From the NCBI RefSeq assembly GCF_033568475.1, contig NC_133121.1, positions 132,030,375 through 132,094,374 on the forward strand: 64,000 nucleotides of DNA, given 5' to 3'. The translations under genes and the position numbers were made by a program. Positions 1 to 11,316 of this stretch are shown piece by piece. The notes below the pieces were generated by a model that saw nothing but the letters and a program-made list of their open reading frames with translations, was not told the origin of the DNA and searched no databases. Source of the stretch: Henckelia pumila. Lineage: Eukaryota; Streptophyta; Magnoliopsida; Lamiales; Gesneriaceae. How positions within the stretch are numbered: the stretch's first letter is position 1; each line of letters begins with the position of its first letter.

Positions 1-561
1 TAATTCATGGTGCATTATTTTATGAGCATGCATGCATATTCATGATGATTATATGTATTAGTATGATTATGTGATGCATTCTTTTAACCTTTGTTACAAA
101 GGTTTAGATATGTCGAGCCCCTAGGCTCACAACGCTTATATGGTGTAGGTAAGTATGATGATGTCTATGTAGCTCCTACTGGTGGTGGGAACGTATGAGC
201 TCGCCGGCAGTGGACCCCGTGACCGTCGCCATGAGAATTTAGCATGCTTAGAATTATTTTATTTTAGGATTTTAAAACACGCTTCATATTTTCAGTTTTT
301 AATGGTTGAAAGAAATATTTTTATTATGATTATTTCCGCTTACATGATTTAGGGATTTTTACTTAGTTAATATTATTATTTTTGCATGACTTAAGATTTT
401 TATTGGGTAAATGTTTATTATTATTTATTTAAAGTTTTTGTTTAAGGATTTTATTTATTCGTATTACTTTTAATGTTTGTACATATATGTATGAGCATAT
501 ATGTATAGTATATTTTAAAAAAAATAAAAAAATTCCGCATTTATTAGTACGGGTTGTTTCA
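1..561 (+). mobile_element. 3' part of the 5' LTR of gypsy-like element A
   Basis: Positions 1-383 repeat nearly base for base at 5910-6295, which identifies this as LTR sequence. It ends in gggttgtttca at 561 and is followed two bases later by a primer-binding site, the normal order at a 5' LTR boundary. The rest of the LTR lies before the window. No gene is supported: the 60-residue open frame at 487-669 runs across the LTR end and primer-binding site. Confidence 0.85.
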
Positions 562-872
562 ATTGGTATCAAAGCACGGTCCTTGGAGGGTGTCCATCTG
601 CCACGTGAAGCTCAGAAATCCCACTACCGGTCTATAAGTTTTAAATGTTTTATTATGATTTATCAGTAGCATATGTTATGACTTAAGACTTTATGTTAGC
701 AAAGTTTTAAAATACTTAGTTATGCATTGCGATTTACGTGACTTTGGGATACTGAAACTTGAGAACTAGATAAGTAATCGTGGAGTTAGTAAACTAGAAT
801 TTTGAGGGACTTCGTTATTAGAATTTGATCAGTCGAATTTCGAGGACGAAATTCAATTTAAGGGGGGAGAAT
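562..872 (+). mobile_element. Very short internal domain of element A, with PBS and PPT only
   Basis: This stretch begins with tggtatcaaagc (564-575), one base away from the usual plant initiator-tRNA-Met primer-binding site tggtatcagagc. It ends with the purine run aggggggaga (861-870) just before an LTR start (tgtaacatccgg, from 873). The phrase cgaggacgaaat at 841-852 is typical of the region before the polypurine tract in plant Ty3/gypsy elements. Between PBS and PPT there are under 300 bp and no gag or pol, so the element is non-autonomous, either by origin or by internal deletion. Confidence 0.85.
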
Positions 873-1090
873 TGTAACATCCGGAAATTTTAATACGTAA
901 ATTCGCATTCATAATTAGGGAAAATAATTATTTAAAAATTTATATTTGGGTTAAATGACATTTATGTGTTATTATGTGAATTATATGCATGATTTAAATT
1001 TATTTTAGCATTTAACCCGTAATTTTAGAATTTCTAAATTTTTGAGAATTTTATTGATTTGATCGCGTAGACGGGACCATGGACGGATGA

Positions 1091-3772
1091 TGAAACGACC
1101 CTAACTCTCTAATATAAATAAATATGTGGAAATTTTTTTATATATATATACTTACTAAGTAAAAATATGTACATACATGCCCATACATATATGCACATAA
1201 AATATTGATTTAAAAATAATAAACTAAGTAAAAATGCAACCTTTAATAAATTGAATATCTGAGTCAATCATTTAATAAAATATTGACATAAGCAACAACA
1301 AATAAAAATTTGCATGCACTGAAAATATTTAAATAAAATATTCCATAATGTCAACCACTGAAAATAAATAAATAAATGTATAACATTCTAAAATATTCAA
1401 AACATGCATAAAGACTCAAACGACTATCACGGTCACGAGGTCACTGCATGTCCGCTCATATGTCCTCGCCGCCGGTGGATACCACATCCTCCTCTACGTA
1501 CTCACCTGCACCATACCAGTGTAGTGAGCCTAGAGGCCCAACATGCTAACATAACAAGGGTTTAAAATAATTTAAATCACTTTAATACTAATGTATAACA
1601 TATACATGAATGAGCATGCTTAAAACATATCATGACATAACATAACTTAAATTAACTTAAATATCATAATCATACATAATAGATAAACATTATTGAGCAA
1701 AGTATTTTCTAACATCGCATGGTTGTATCCATAGTGTAACCTTAAATCATACATTAAATACTGATCAGCGTGAAAACCAACGTACATGGCGGTGACGAAT
1801 CACCTCTTAAATTGGCAGTAAACTGCCCTTCAATAGTTCACATATGGGGACTAATCCCCCTTAAATTGTCACACTACTTCAACTTCCAACATAAAATATT
1901 TTCTTTTGCTCAACCTTAAACATTAAATCATGCATAAAAATTATTTCATGAATGCATGTACTTAAATAAAAATGTGTGTCCTTCATATATATTTAATTTA
2001 ATTTCATATTATCATATAAATATAAAAATAACTTCCATGCATAAAAATAATTAAATATATATTCAGGACACATGCAATTTCTCATGGGTTCTACTGGACT
2101 GGTGGCCCTAACACTCAAGCCCATTTACTTAAATCTGGCCCATTAACACTGAGACTGGCCCATTAACATACTTAAGCCCAACATTACATTTTTAAGCCCA
2201 ATTAATTAATTAAAGCCCATTAAAACATTCCTGGCCCAATAACAACCTATTCTGGCCCAATGGGCCCAAAAGCCCAAAGACTGGGCCAATAACTTCCATG
2301 GGCCCCCAAGGCCCATAAAAATTAGTGGACTCACTTAATTAATTTAATTAAGCCCAAAAATAATTTAAACTCAACCCAAAATAATTAATGGAGCCCAAAT
2401 AAATTTATTTGAAATTAATTGGCCCAAAAACCAATTAAGAACATAATATATTTAAAATTAAAAAGACTCGAGCCCGGCCCACCTAACCCGGACCCAGACC
2501 AACTTAACCCGACCCACTACACTACTGACCCGACCCGGACCACTCAGACCCGGCCCAAACCACCCCAGTCCCAAACCCGTACCCCCCCTTGCCCTGCTCA
2601 CTTCGGCCGCGGGCAACAGGCCTTTAGGGCCTGCTGCTGCCGGGCTCCGGCCACCCCTGGCCGAAGCCGCGCCGCCCAGACGTAGCCCACGTCTGGGCGG
2701 TTCGAACCAGCCCTAAGCCCCATCCGCATGCACCCCACAGGAGCCTCCCCCGAGCCCCTTCCATCAACCCTAGCAACGACCGATCTGCTCTTCCAGCCCT
2801 CAACCTGTTCGGCCTAGCCCAACTCAGACCATAGCCCAGCCATGGCTCGACTCTAAGGACCCTACCAGACCCAAGAACCATCAGCCAACAGTCCTGGACC
2901 GATCCATGTCAAAAGAAACGTGAACATGCATCAAGAATTGGAAAAAAATAAACACATCAAACCATAACACAACTTGTTTTTCTGAAAATTCTTCAAAGAA
3001 TCTGATGCATACACACACACACACTATTACCCACTGATATAGTATGAAAATTTGAGAAAGAAACATGCCTTTCACCGAAATTGAAGAGATGTAGGCGCGT
3101 GAAACGATTCCGGGACGACGATGACAAGCTTTGGACCTTCAAAAACGTGGCTATGGAGTCTTCCTTGGGGGCTGCTCGGTCGAAGAAGAAGATGAAGGAG
3201 GGTGGGGTGTCGGCTGAGGGTTTTGGTCGATGGGTTTGGGTAGATTTAGGGTTATAATTTAATTAAAAATAGGTTTTAGGATATTAAAATTTTAATAAGG
3301 ATTTTAATAATGAAAAATATAACTTAAAAGCTCCAACTAATACTTAAAATCTGATAACTAAATTTAAAAATCCCGAAATTAAAATTTGAGGGAATTTTAA
3401 AGATACTAAAAAGTCAATATTTTGGCTTTTTTTTTTTGAATAAAAACGGACTCCTAAAATTATATAAAATTAAATACTAAAAATTTTGAAGAAATAAAAC
3501 TCAAAATAATATTTTTGGGCTCTTAAAAGGCTCATGAAATAAATTGGATAGAAAGTTGTCATCTCGTCCGTCCACGGTCCCGTCTACGCGATAAAATAAT
3601 TTAAATACCAAAAATCATAAAAATCACTAATTATGGGTTAAATGCTTAAAAATAAATTAAATCATGCACAAATAATTCACATAGATATTTAACCCATAAA
3701 TCTAAAATTTTAAATAATTAAATTTCCTAATTATGCATGCAGATTCACGTATTTAAAATACCGGGTGTTACA
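1091..3772 (-). mobile_element. Solo LTR of the element A family, inverted, TSD gatga
   Basis: Read on the minus strand it starts tgtaacacccggtatttt at 3772 and ends gggtcgtttca at 1091, matching the start and end of LTR A. It is flanked by a perfect 5-bp duplication gatga (1086-1090 and 3773-3777), and LTR A resumes beyond it. The 2682-bp length fits the reconstructed LTR A length. It is GC-rich around 2460-2880 (repeated gacccg and ggcccaaa words), which explains the two overlapping open frames there; neither looks coding. A (ca)n run lies at about 3008-3023. Confidence 0.88.
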
Positions 3773-5649
3773 GATGAGATATCAACTTTTGAGCCAAAAA
3801 TATTTTATGAGATTTTATGAGCCTTAAAAAAATAATATTTTATGGTATTTTGTCAAGAAAATTTTAGTATTTAATTAAATATTTATTTAAGGGTTGATTT
3901 TTAGCCAAAATAAGTCATTTTAATGACTTTTATTAATTTTTAAAAATACGCTATTTATTTATTTCGGGATTTTGGTCTATTTATCAGATTGGTAGGTATT
4001 TTAAGAGTTTAGAATTTTAAATTTATGGTATATTATCTTTCTAAATAAATTATATTAGTTATTATCCTAATCTACCCAAAATTACACCCAAAATCTCTCC
4101 CTACCCTACGCTCAAACCCCATCAGCCGCCAACCTCATCTCCTCCACCTCCTCCCTCACGTTTTTTAGCAGATAGCAGCCTCCTTAGCCGAGTTCTTCAA
4201 TGATTATTCAAGTTCTTGGCCCGTTCGTCGTCCCGGAGCCCCGTATACGCATAAATCTTCGTTATAATTAACAAAGCATGTTTAATTCCTTTCCTTTACC
4301 ACCATATAAGCTACTACTCACGATTTTCATCAGACTATATGGATTTGACATGATATTTACTGAACTTCTTTTGAAAAATCTCATAGACTCCTTCACGTGC
4401 ATGAGTTTTCTTGTTTTCTTCAAGGTTTGATCACGTTTTTCTCATGTGGCTCGGGTCTAGGCTGTTGGCTGTGGTTAGGATAGTGTCCTAGGTTCTGTAG
4501 GATCGAGTGAGGCAGGGGGTTTGTGCTAAGAAGGGCCGGAACCGAAGCCAAAGAAGTTGGATGCAGCAGATCGCGCAGATTGCGCAGCATTAGGAGATTG
4601 GCTCGTTCTCGGTCCACAGGGCATGTTTTAGGTTGATTCAAGTGGGTTCCAAGACATTGGGAAAGATATTGCAGGTGGTTCTCCGGCCGGAGGTTGCCGG
4701 AGATGGGCGGCCGAATGGCCTGAAGTTTCTGGTCGCGTTCTTCTTGTGAGCAGAAACTAGGGGTAGATTGTTTTGGTTCGTTCTCCTTCTACAGAGCTCC
4801 GTTTGAGGTAAAATTTGTTGGGTTAGAACCGTCTAGATGTTGGCTAAGTATGGACAGTGGTTTCATGGCAAAAGGTCGCCGGAGTAGGCGGCACAGTCAG
4901 TTTTTCCAAAGTCGCTTAGGGCTGCCGTGAGTTAGGATTAAGGAAAGAAAGGCTAAGGTTGTGTCTAGGCTTTAGGCGGGCCGGGCTTGGTGTTTTGGGT
5001 ACGGGTTGGGTCCGTTGGGTCATGGGTCATGTTAGTCGGGTCCAGGTCTGGGTTGTATTAGTTGGGCTCGAATATTTTTATTTTTAAGTTAATTATTAAG
5101 TTGGGCTGTAAATGGGTCAAGGCTAATTCAATTAATTAATTGGGCCACATGTGAATTAAGTTATTGGGCTTTAGTAATTATTTAAGTGAGTCTATTAATT
5201 TTTATGGGCCTTGGGGCCCATGAAAATTATTGGGCCAGTCTTTAGGTTTTTGGGCCATTGGGCCAGACTAAGTAATTAATGGGCTTGGATTTTGTTATTG
5301 GGCCAGATATGTCATATTGGGCTTGAATAAATTATTTAGGCTTAAATGTAAGTTAATGAGATTAAGTTGAATTATTGGGCCAGTTTTAGAATTTATGGGT
5401 TTAAGTCTAAGGGGCCAGCAGTCTGACCAACCCATAAAAATTAACTAAGTTCGGAATATATATTTAATTCTTTTTTATGCATGAAGTTTATTTTAAGTAT
5501 AAGTATATTTATTATTAAAATTAATTAAATATATATTACGGACATATTTTAAGTGCATGCATACATGAAATATTTTATGATGTGTTTATGATTAAGTATT
5601 GAGCATGAAAAATATTTTTATGGAAATTGAAGTGATGTGGCAGCACAGA

Positions 5650-5755
5650 GGTGGTTTACCACCGGCACAGAGGTAGTTCTACTACCGGCATAGAAGTGGT
5701 TTTACCACTGGCACAGAGGTAGTTTACTATCAGCATTGAGGTGGATTTATCCACC
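5650..5755 (+). repeat. Tandem array of five small hairpins, period 22-23 nt
   Basis: Five inverted repeats start at 5650, 5672, 5695, 5718 and 5740: ggtggtttaccacc, ggtagttctactacc, agtggttttaccact, ggtagtttactatc and ggtggatttatccacc. They are separated by a short spacer such as ggcacaga. The stems differ between units but nearly always in a paired way (tgg/cca against tag/cta). The array lies inside LTR A. The inverted family member at 1091-3772 has comparable but different hairpins on its minus strand around 1800-1875. Confidence 0.85.
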
Positions 5756-6291
5756 GCCACGTACGATGGTTCTTAGACTGATCAGTCGCTCATGATTACG
5801 AGTCACACTCATGGATATGACCTACACAGTTTTTATGATTATGACATGCTCAAATTATGCTATGTATGATTAGTTATGATGTATGTATGATGATCATAAT
5901 TATGGCTAGCAATAATTCATGGTGCATTATTTTATGAGCATGCATGCATATTCATGATGATTATATGTATTAGTATGATTATGTGATGCATTATTTTAAC
6001 CTTTGTTACAAAGGTTTAGACATGTCGAGCCCCTAGGCTCACTACGCTTATATGGTGCAGGTGAGTATGATGATGTCTATGTAGCTCCTACTGGTGGTGG
6101 GGACGTATGAGCTCGCCGGCAGTGGACCCCGTGACCGTCGCCATGAGAATTTAGCATGCTTAGAATTATTTTATTTTAGGATTTTAAAACACGCTTCATA
6201 TTTTCAGTTTTTAATGGTTGAAAGAAATATTTTTATTATGATTATTTCCGCTGACATGATTTATGGATTTTTACTTAGTTAATATTATTAT

Positions 6292-7634
6292 TTTTGAGGT
6301 TGAAGAATTCAGAACAGACGAAATACGAAGGTAAAAGTGGACTATTATTTGATTGGGATTACAACTCGAGATGGTTTGTATCGAGTTCCCCTAAATCACA
6401 TACTTGTTTGTTTATTTGCTCTTATGTGCTTTTATTGGAGTTGTTGAATAAGTCTTGATGTTAATGAATGTGGTTTGATTGATATATATTGCATTCATCT
6501 TGAAAGACTTGTTCCTTGATCTTGAAATGAACGGAAACGTTCGAATAGACGATTTGAGGAATTGTATATGTATGGTCTGGGTGGTTGTTTTAGCCTAGCG
6601 TCTGATTTGCATATATGATTGCTTCAAAGTCTAGAAAAGTGAGATAAGTAGCCCCACCTCGATCGGGAGAGTCGGTGGATTAGTTATGATATCTACTTCT
6701 CGGGATCCCAATCGATGAAACGATAGAATTCGAATAGTGAACCTTGTTTTAAAACATGCATTGTTTTTCCTTATATCATGATCTTGATATATGTTTATAT
6801 GCATGTTTAGTTGCTTTTACTGGAAAATATATTTCTCACCGGAGTTATCCGGCTATTGTTATGTTGTATGTGTCATGGCAATAGGTGGGAATGGAACAAG
6901 GCAAAGGCAATCTTGAAGAACAAGGGATGAGAAGATTAGTGTGATGATCCGAGTTTAGATGGTTGTGTGAGCTGTCAAGATATTGTTGAGTGTCTTCAAC
7001 ATGACCTTGTTAGAGCTACTTGTACCAAGACTTGTTGGTTACTAAGTTGTTGTCTTGTTAATTGATATAGGATTTGAGTTGATGTTGTAAATCCTTAAGA
7101 TAACATGATGTAGCATGATGATTCTTGTATAACAATGCTTCTTGCATGTTTTGTGAGCCTTTATTATTATGATTGTAAGACCTTGTTATGATCTAGTTCC
7201 ATCAATTGTATAGCATGTTGGAATGCATGTTAGTTGTTGATATTGATTAGATCATGTGTGAACTGAAGCAAGATGATAAATGCATGATAGAACTCATTTT
7301 GACAGCAGCTGCATTTCTGTTTTAGTTTCTGGGAAAAGTGCTCGCTCGATCGGTGAAATATCACGGATCGAGCAAGGCTGTGAAATTGAGAACAGAGTGT
7401 GGAACGTACTTGGCTCGCTCGATCGGTGAAATATCACGGATCGAGCGAGGCCATGATAACCTTCCACCCGAGGAGCTGAGCTTGAAGGCTCGCTCGATCG
7501 GTGGTTTTTCACCGATCGAGCGAGGTGCTCCATTTTTTTAAAAAAAATAAAATTTTATGTTGTTTAGACATTGATTCTTGTCTATGATTCAAGATGATTC
7601 GAGTAAATGAGAGATTAGAACTCGGGTCGTCACA
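6292..7634 (+). mobile_element. Truncated 5' LTR of gypsy-like element B
   Basis: From 6292 the sequence matches 12762-14065 closely. It ends gggtcgtcaca at 7634 and is followed by tggtatcagagc (7640-7651), a perfect plant tRNA-Met primer-binding site. The first 1.4 kb of the LTR, present at 11317-12761 in the 3' copy, is missing here. A three-unit palindrome array lies at 7341-7524. Open frames on both strands over that array are by-products of the palindromes. Confidence 0.88.
7341..7524 (+). repeat. Three 36-nt palindromes in LTR B, period 73-75 nt
   Basis: Units lie at 7341-7376, 7414-7449 and 7489-7524. Each starts ctcgctcgatc and ends gatcgagcgag (agcaag in the first). The third is a 15-bp perfect stem, ctcgctcgatcggtg paired with caccgatcgagcgag, around a six-base T-rich loop. 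Spacers are 37 and 39 nt. The last unit ends 110 nt before the LTR end and is followed by a t/a-rich run. Confidence 0.92.
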
Positions 7635-10600
7635 ACAGGTGGTATCAGAGCGTAAGTTCTTGGACTGAGATAGAAGCTGAGCGGGGTAGATTGAGTCACA
7701 TGCATTTACTGTATAGCATGATTATGCATTACTTGATTTGATGATTCGCTGATTTGATAAATTGCATGTGAGCATGATCTATCTTTGAAATTCAATTGCC
7801 TAATTTACTGATTTGTAAATTTTTGAAATTTTTACCGTTTTGTTATATGATTTTTATCGGGTGATGTAAGCACCCATAATTGAATAGAACAGTGTTCTTT
7901 GGGTGACGTAAGCACCCCAGACTGACAGAATAGTATGGACAGACTGAACAGAATGGTATGGTCAGATTGAACAGAACAGAACGGTATTGCTTAGCTGAAT
8001 GAAGTATCTCTGATTGAACAGAACAGAATATCAACAAATGAATAGATAATGTTGTAGGTAATAGTTGGTTTGAAGAACTTGATCAGTTGTTCACATATCG
8101 GAAAAATTCAGATGAATATCGGATCAGATTGATTGAATACCAACTTCGAAACCTAGCAACCAGCTGGTGGATTTTGATAAAGAAATGATGATAAGGCAGA
8201 GAGTATATTAGAGATTAGTACACACATTGTGGAGGAAGATATCCGAACAAACAGTGTAAGGACAAGTCAGACAGATGTGCTAAAATTTATTCAATGAATA
8301 AAATCCAGAAGTATACAGAGGATCAGAATGAAATTGCACCTGAGAACGAAATTTAAATTTCAGGTAACAGATTTATTTTGTTTTGACCTGGTTATTATTG
8401 GTGCAATAGATACCTAATAGCTGAAAGCTTATTATATGATTACCTCTGTATCAGAAAAGAGATTTTGTGAATTTCACTGAAGAATATAACTATTGCTTCG
8501 ATAAACTGACACCGAACATGATATTGTTCATATGGGAATTATGTGGTTGCGATGCATGATAGATTATAAGACTATACCAAGTACTGATTAGTGATAGTTG
8601 CAGATTATTGAATCACTGGATTTTGTGATTTAATCAATCAGTATGATTATAAGAAGCGATAAAATTAGATCAACAAGAACATGATGTGCATATGAATATG
8701 ATGATATGATATAGAATCTCGAATTAAGATTCTGTGATTTCGGTTTGATATTTGATGTTTGATTACAGAAATATTCCGAAATCAGTATATTTGATGCACG
8801 AGATATGTTCAAGATCTAAATTAGTATTGATAGGTATGCCAATGAATAGAGATTACAGATATGTTCCAGTAGGATTTTTGATTTTAGTTTAAGTTGTGAA
8901 CTGGAATTCAATATTGAATTGAAGAATTGATGAATTTATGAATTACCGACTTGTTGAGATTATGAATTGGATATTAATCTTGAGGTTTAGAAGATAGATG
9001 ATGATATAACAATCGGTTACATATGAGTCTTTTCTTTGATTATGCTGAATCAAATGCATCAATTGGACATATAATTCTTGAAATATTTGATTTCGAGTGG
9101 CTCTCCTTGTTTTGTTCATAGAGCCTGAGTGATTTACTTATTCTGAGTTATGTGATGCAAGTGAGTTATTTTCACTTTGCAGAGTTTTTTATCCAGAAGA
9201 TTTGATTTTGGATGACCTTGATTGAGGGATTTTCTCAATCTTGATTTATTTATTTTGATTTTAATAATTATTGATCCTTTGATGATATTTCAGCGTATTT
9301 TAAGATTGTGACTTGTAACTGATAGAAGAATTTGAATATGATCCATGATTTTTGGGTTAGATGATATGACTTGTCGGTATTTGGAGATAGGAATAAGGAA
9401 TGAAATAGGCATCCGATGAATTGATTTCAAATTTCTGTGTATTCTGGTTTGAATATTCAGACGAATATATCCCCAATCAGAATGATTTTTCTATTGGAAG
9501 TAAGGCAGAATTGTTCAGAAGATGAAAGCAACACAGAAAGTAAACTGAAGTGATGAGAATTCAGGAAAGAATGCCAGATTAAGATATGAATTGAAGCCTC
9601 AGATCCGAATGAATGAATTCTATTATGATTGATTAGTTGATTGTGCTTGATATTTCCGAAAAGAGATATCAGAATTTGAAGAATTGCACAACAATGAATT
9701 CAATATTCATTCGATAACTGTTTTATCGTAAGATAAAGCAAATAGAAGTAACAGAAATAGTACGTTTTTTTTTTTAAGTTAAACGTATAGAGAGTTTCCG
9801 ATGAAGTTGAAAATCGTTGATCAGATGAGTTCAATGTTAGTTTGGAAACTCCAAACATTGAAACAAGATTATAAGCTGAAAGAATATTTTGCAAAAACTA
9901 CCGTGATGAAATAGTATAGATGAAGTAAACAGGTGGTAGTTATGAACAGTATGATGGATGTTACTGTATACGATGATCTGTCTGTATGATCAAGTCACTG
10001 AATTGTGATTAGATTCGTTGCAGTAAGCCAAGAAATAATGTTTCAGATTGAAACATTGGGTTTACTATTAAATTTCAATACAGATGATCCGAAGACTTTA
10101 AGTACTTTTTGAGATAAAGGTACAGTATATTATTCTTAAATTGGAAGAATAGTCAGAGAAGATGAATCGAATTTTTGGAGAATGAATTTTTTATCTGATA
10201 TGATACCGGTTATCAACAGCTCTGAATACTTTGAAATCTGTGAATACATAATCTTTTTCTATTAATGAATAGTCTGAATGGATTACTCAGCTTCTGCAGA
10301 ATACACTGTATGAGATGTGATGAACAGCTATCTATTCAGATCTGTGAAGAAGATAAAAATATGATGAAAGTGCAGGAATGATTAAAATCTATTGTCAGAA
10401 TTAAGACTTTAGATTTAATTGATAGAATGTGGCATCGTTTGATTGACTGATGTTCTAAGAGTTGGTTATATGTGATTGCATTGTACCTTCTTCAATTGAT
10501 GGATTATCTGAGTCGATTTTCCAGATATTGAGAATATTCTCAGAACTTCAATACCTGATTCGGTATTACTTGATTTGATATGTTGCCACTTGAAGATTAT

Positions 10601-11316
10601 AATTCCTGTAACAGCTATTGAGCCGATTTTGAGATAATGCTATGATGGAAAGAAATCCAATTTCTTGTGTTGAAATGATATTACCGAGGTATATGACATC
10701 AGATCAGACATGATTTGTCGATATCAGATCGGATTTGATTTGAGATACACAACGAATTTTACGATGAATCTGTATGGAATGAAAACGGAAAAGAAGAACC
10801 AGAATTAGTAATTGAATGATAGATATAACTTTTGAAGCTGAAACTGATTAGTTAAGCGGAAAAGTTATTCGTGAAACATCATTCAATTCAGAGTAGAGAA
10901 AAAGCAGAATTTAATCTACAGATTCAGAATATGAAGTTGAATATTGAATTTCATTGAATAAGATATCAGATGGAATTGACGATGGAAAAGATTTATTCTT
11001 TCCAGCTTGATACAATGAAGCTGACTTGTTTCACGTATCTAAATTAAGTAAGTATTGATAGATTCCTTCTGTGTACTTGAATCAGACAAGAGGACTAATG
11101 AAAAGATTCTGAGATAAGTCGAATATTCGACAGATTCTTGATTTAGAATAGAAATAACTCAGAGAGAATTCTTTTCTGTACTTAGAGTACAACTGAACAG
11201 ATTCGAGTTGAATGATTGAAGTGAGAATAACTTCAGATAATCATTCAGTCTATCAGACTTGATATTTGGCTTGACTACGATTTCGAGGACGAAATCATTT
11301 CTTAGAGGGGAGGAAT
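7635..11316 (+). mobile_element. Internal region of element B, decayed
   Basis: This begins with the PBS at 7640-7651 and ends with the polypurine tract agaggggaggaa (about 11304-11315), preceded by tttcgaggacgaaatca (11281-11297). About 3.7 kb long, it holds no long open frame. A gag-like stretch survives at 8066-8188. The rest is riddled with stops and rich in gaat, cag and gatat words, consistent with an old, methylation-decayed polyprotein. A short direct repeat, gggtgaygtaagcaccc, lies at about 7859 and 7900, followed by cagaacagaa repeats to 8030. Confidence 0.8.
8066..8188 (+). pseudogene. Gypsy gag remnant of element B
   Basis: One open stretch starting at the tgg codon at 8066 reads like the core of a plant Ty3/gypsy gag (retrotrans_gag family). 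It opens with a W-F-E-E-L-D-Q-L-F motif, has a central R-L-I-E-Y-Q-L segment, and ends with the A-x-x-W-W signature before a stop at 8186-8188. The flanking sequence in the same frame is closed by stops. Gag would form the particle that packages element RNA. Here it is a fragment of about 40 residues and cannot be functional. Confidence 0.6.

Larger units (their letters stand above)
873..6296 (+). mobile_element. 3' LTR of element A, interrupted by a solo LTR and truncated at its end
   Basis: The LTR starts tgtaacatccgg after the PPT. It runs to 1090, is interrupted by the inverted solo LTR at 1091-3772, resumes at 3778 after the target duplication, and continues to about 6296, where it passes into element B. 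The last 180 or so bases, seen at 384-561 in the 5' copy, are missing. The uninterrupted LTR would be about 2.9 kb. The stretch is non-coding; it has many short pyrimidine-purine repeats such as gggcc and aattaatt around 5040-5420, and the hairpin array at 5650-5755. Confidence 0.8.

Noticed and set aside
2419..2881. Proline- and arginine-rich open frames on both strands
   Set aside because: They arise from GC-rich gacccg repeats inside the solo LTR, and no homology is recognisable.
7294..7541. Overlapping open frames on both strands rich in A-R-S-V/I-E-R words, also at 13764-14042 and 58320-58750
   Set aside because: They are produced by the palindrome arrays, which read similarly on both strands. 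No start context or domain supports them.
8630..9894. Short minus-strand open frames inside element B
   Set aside because: They are antisense to a decayed retroelement interior, with no domain and low complexity.
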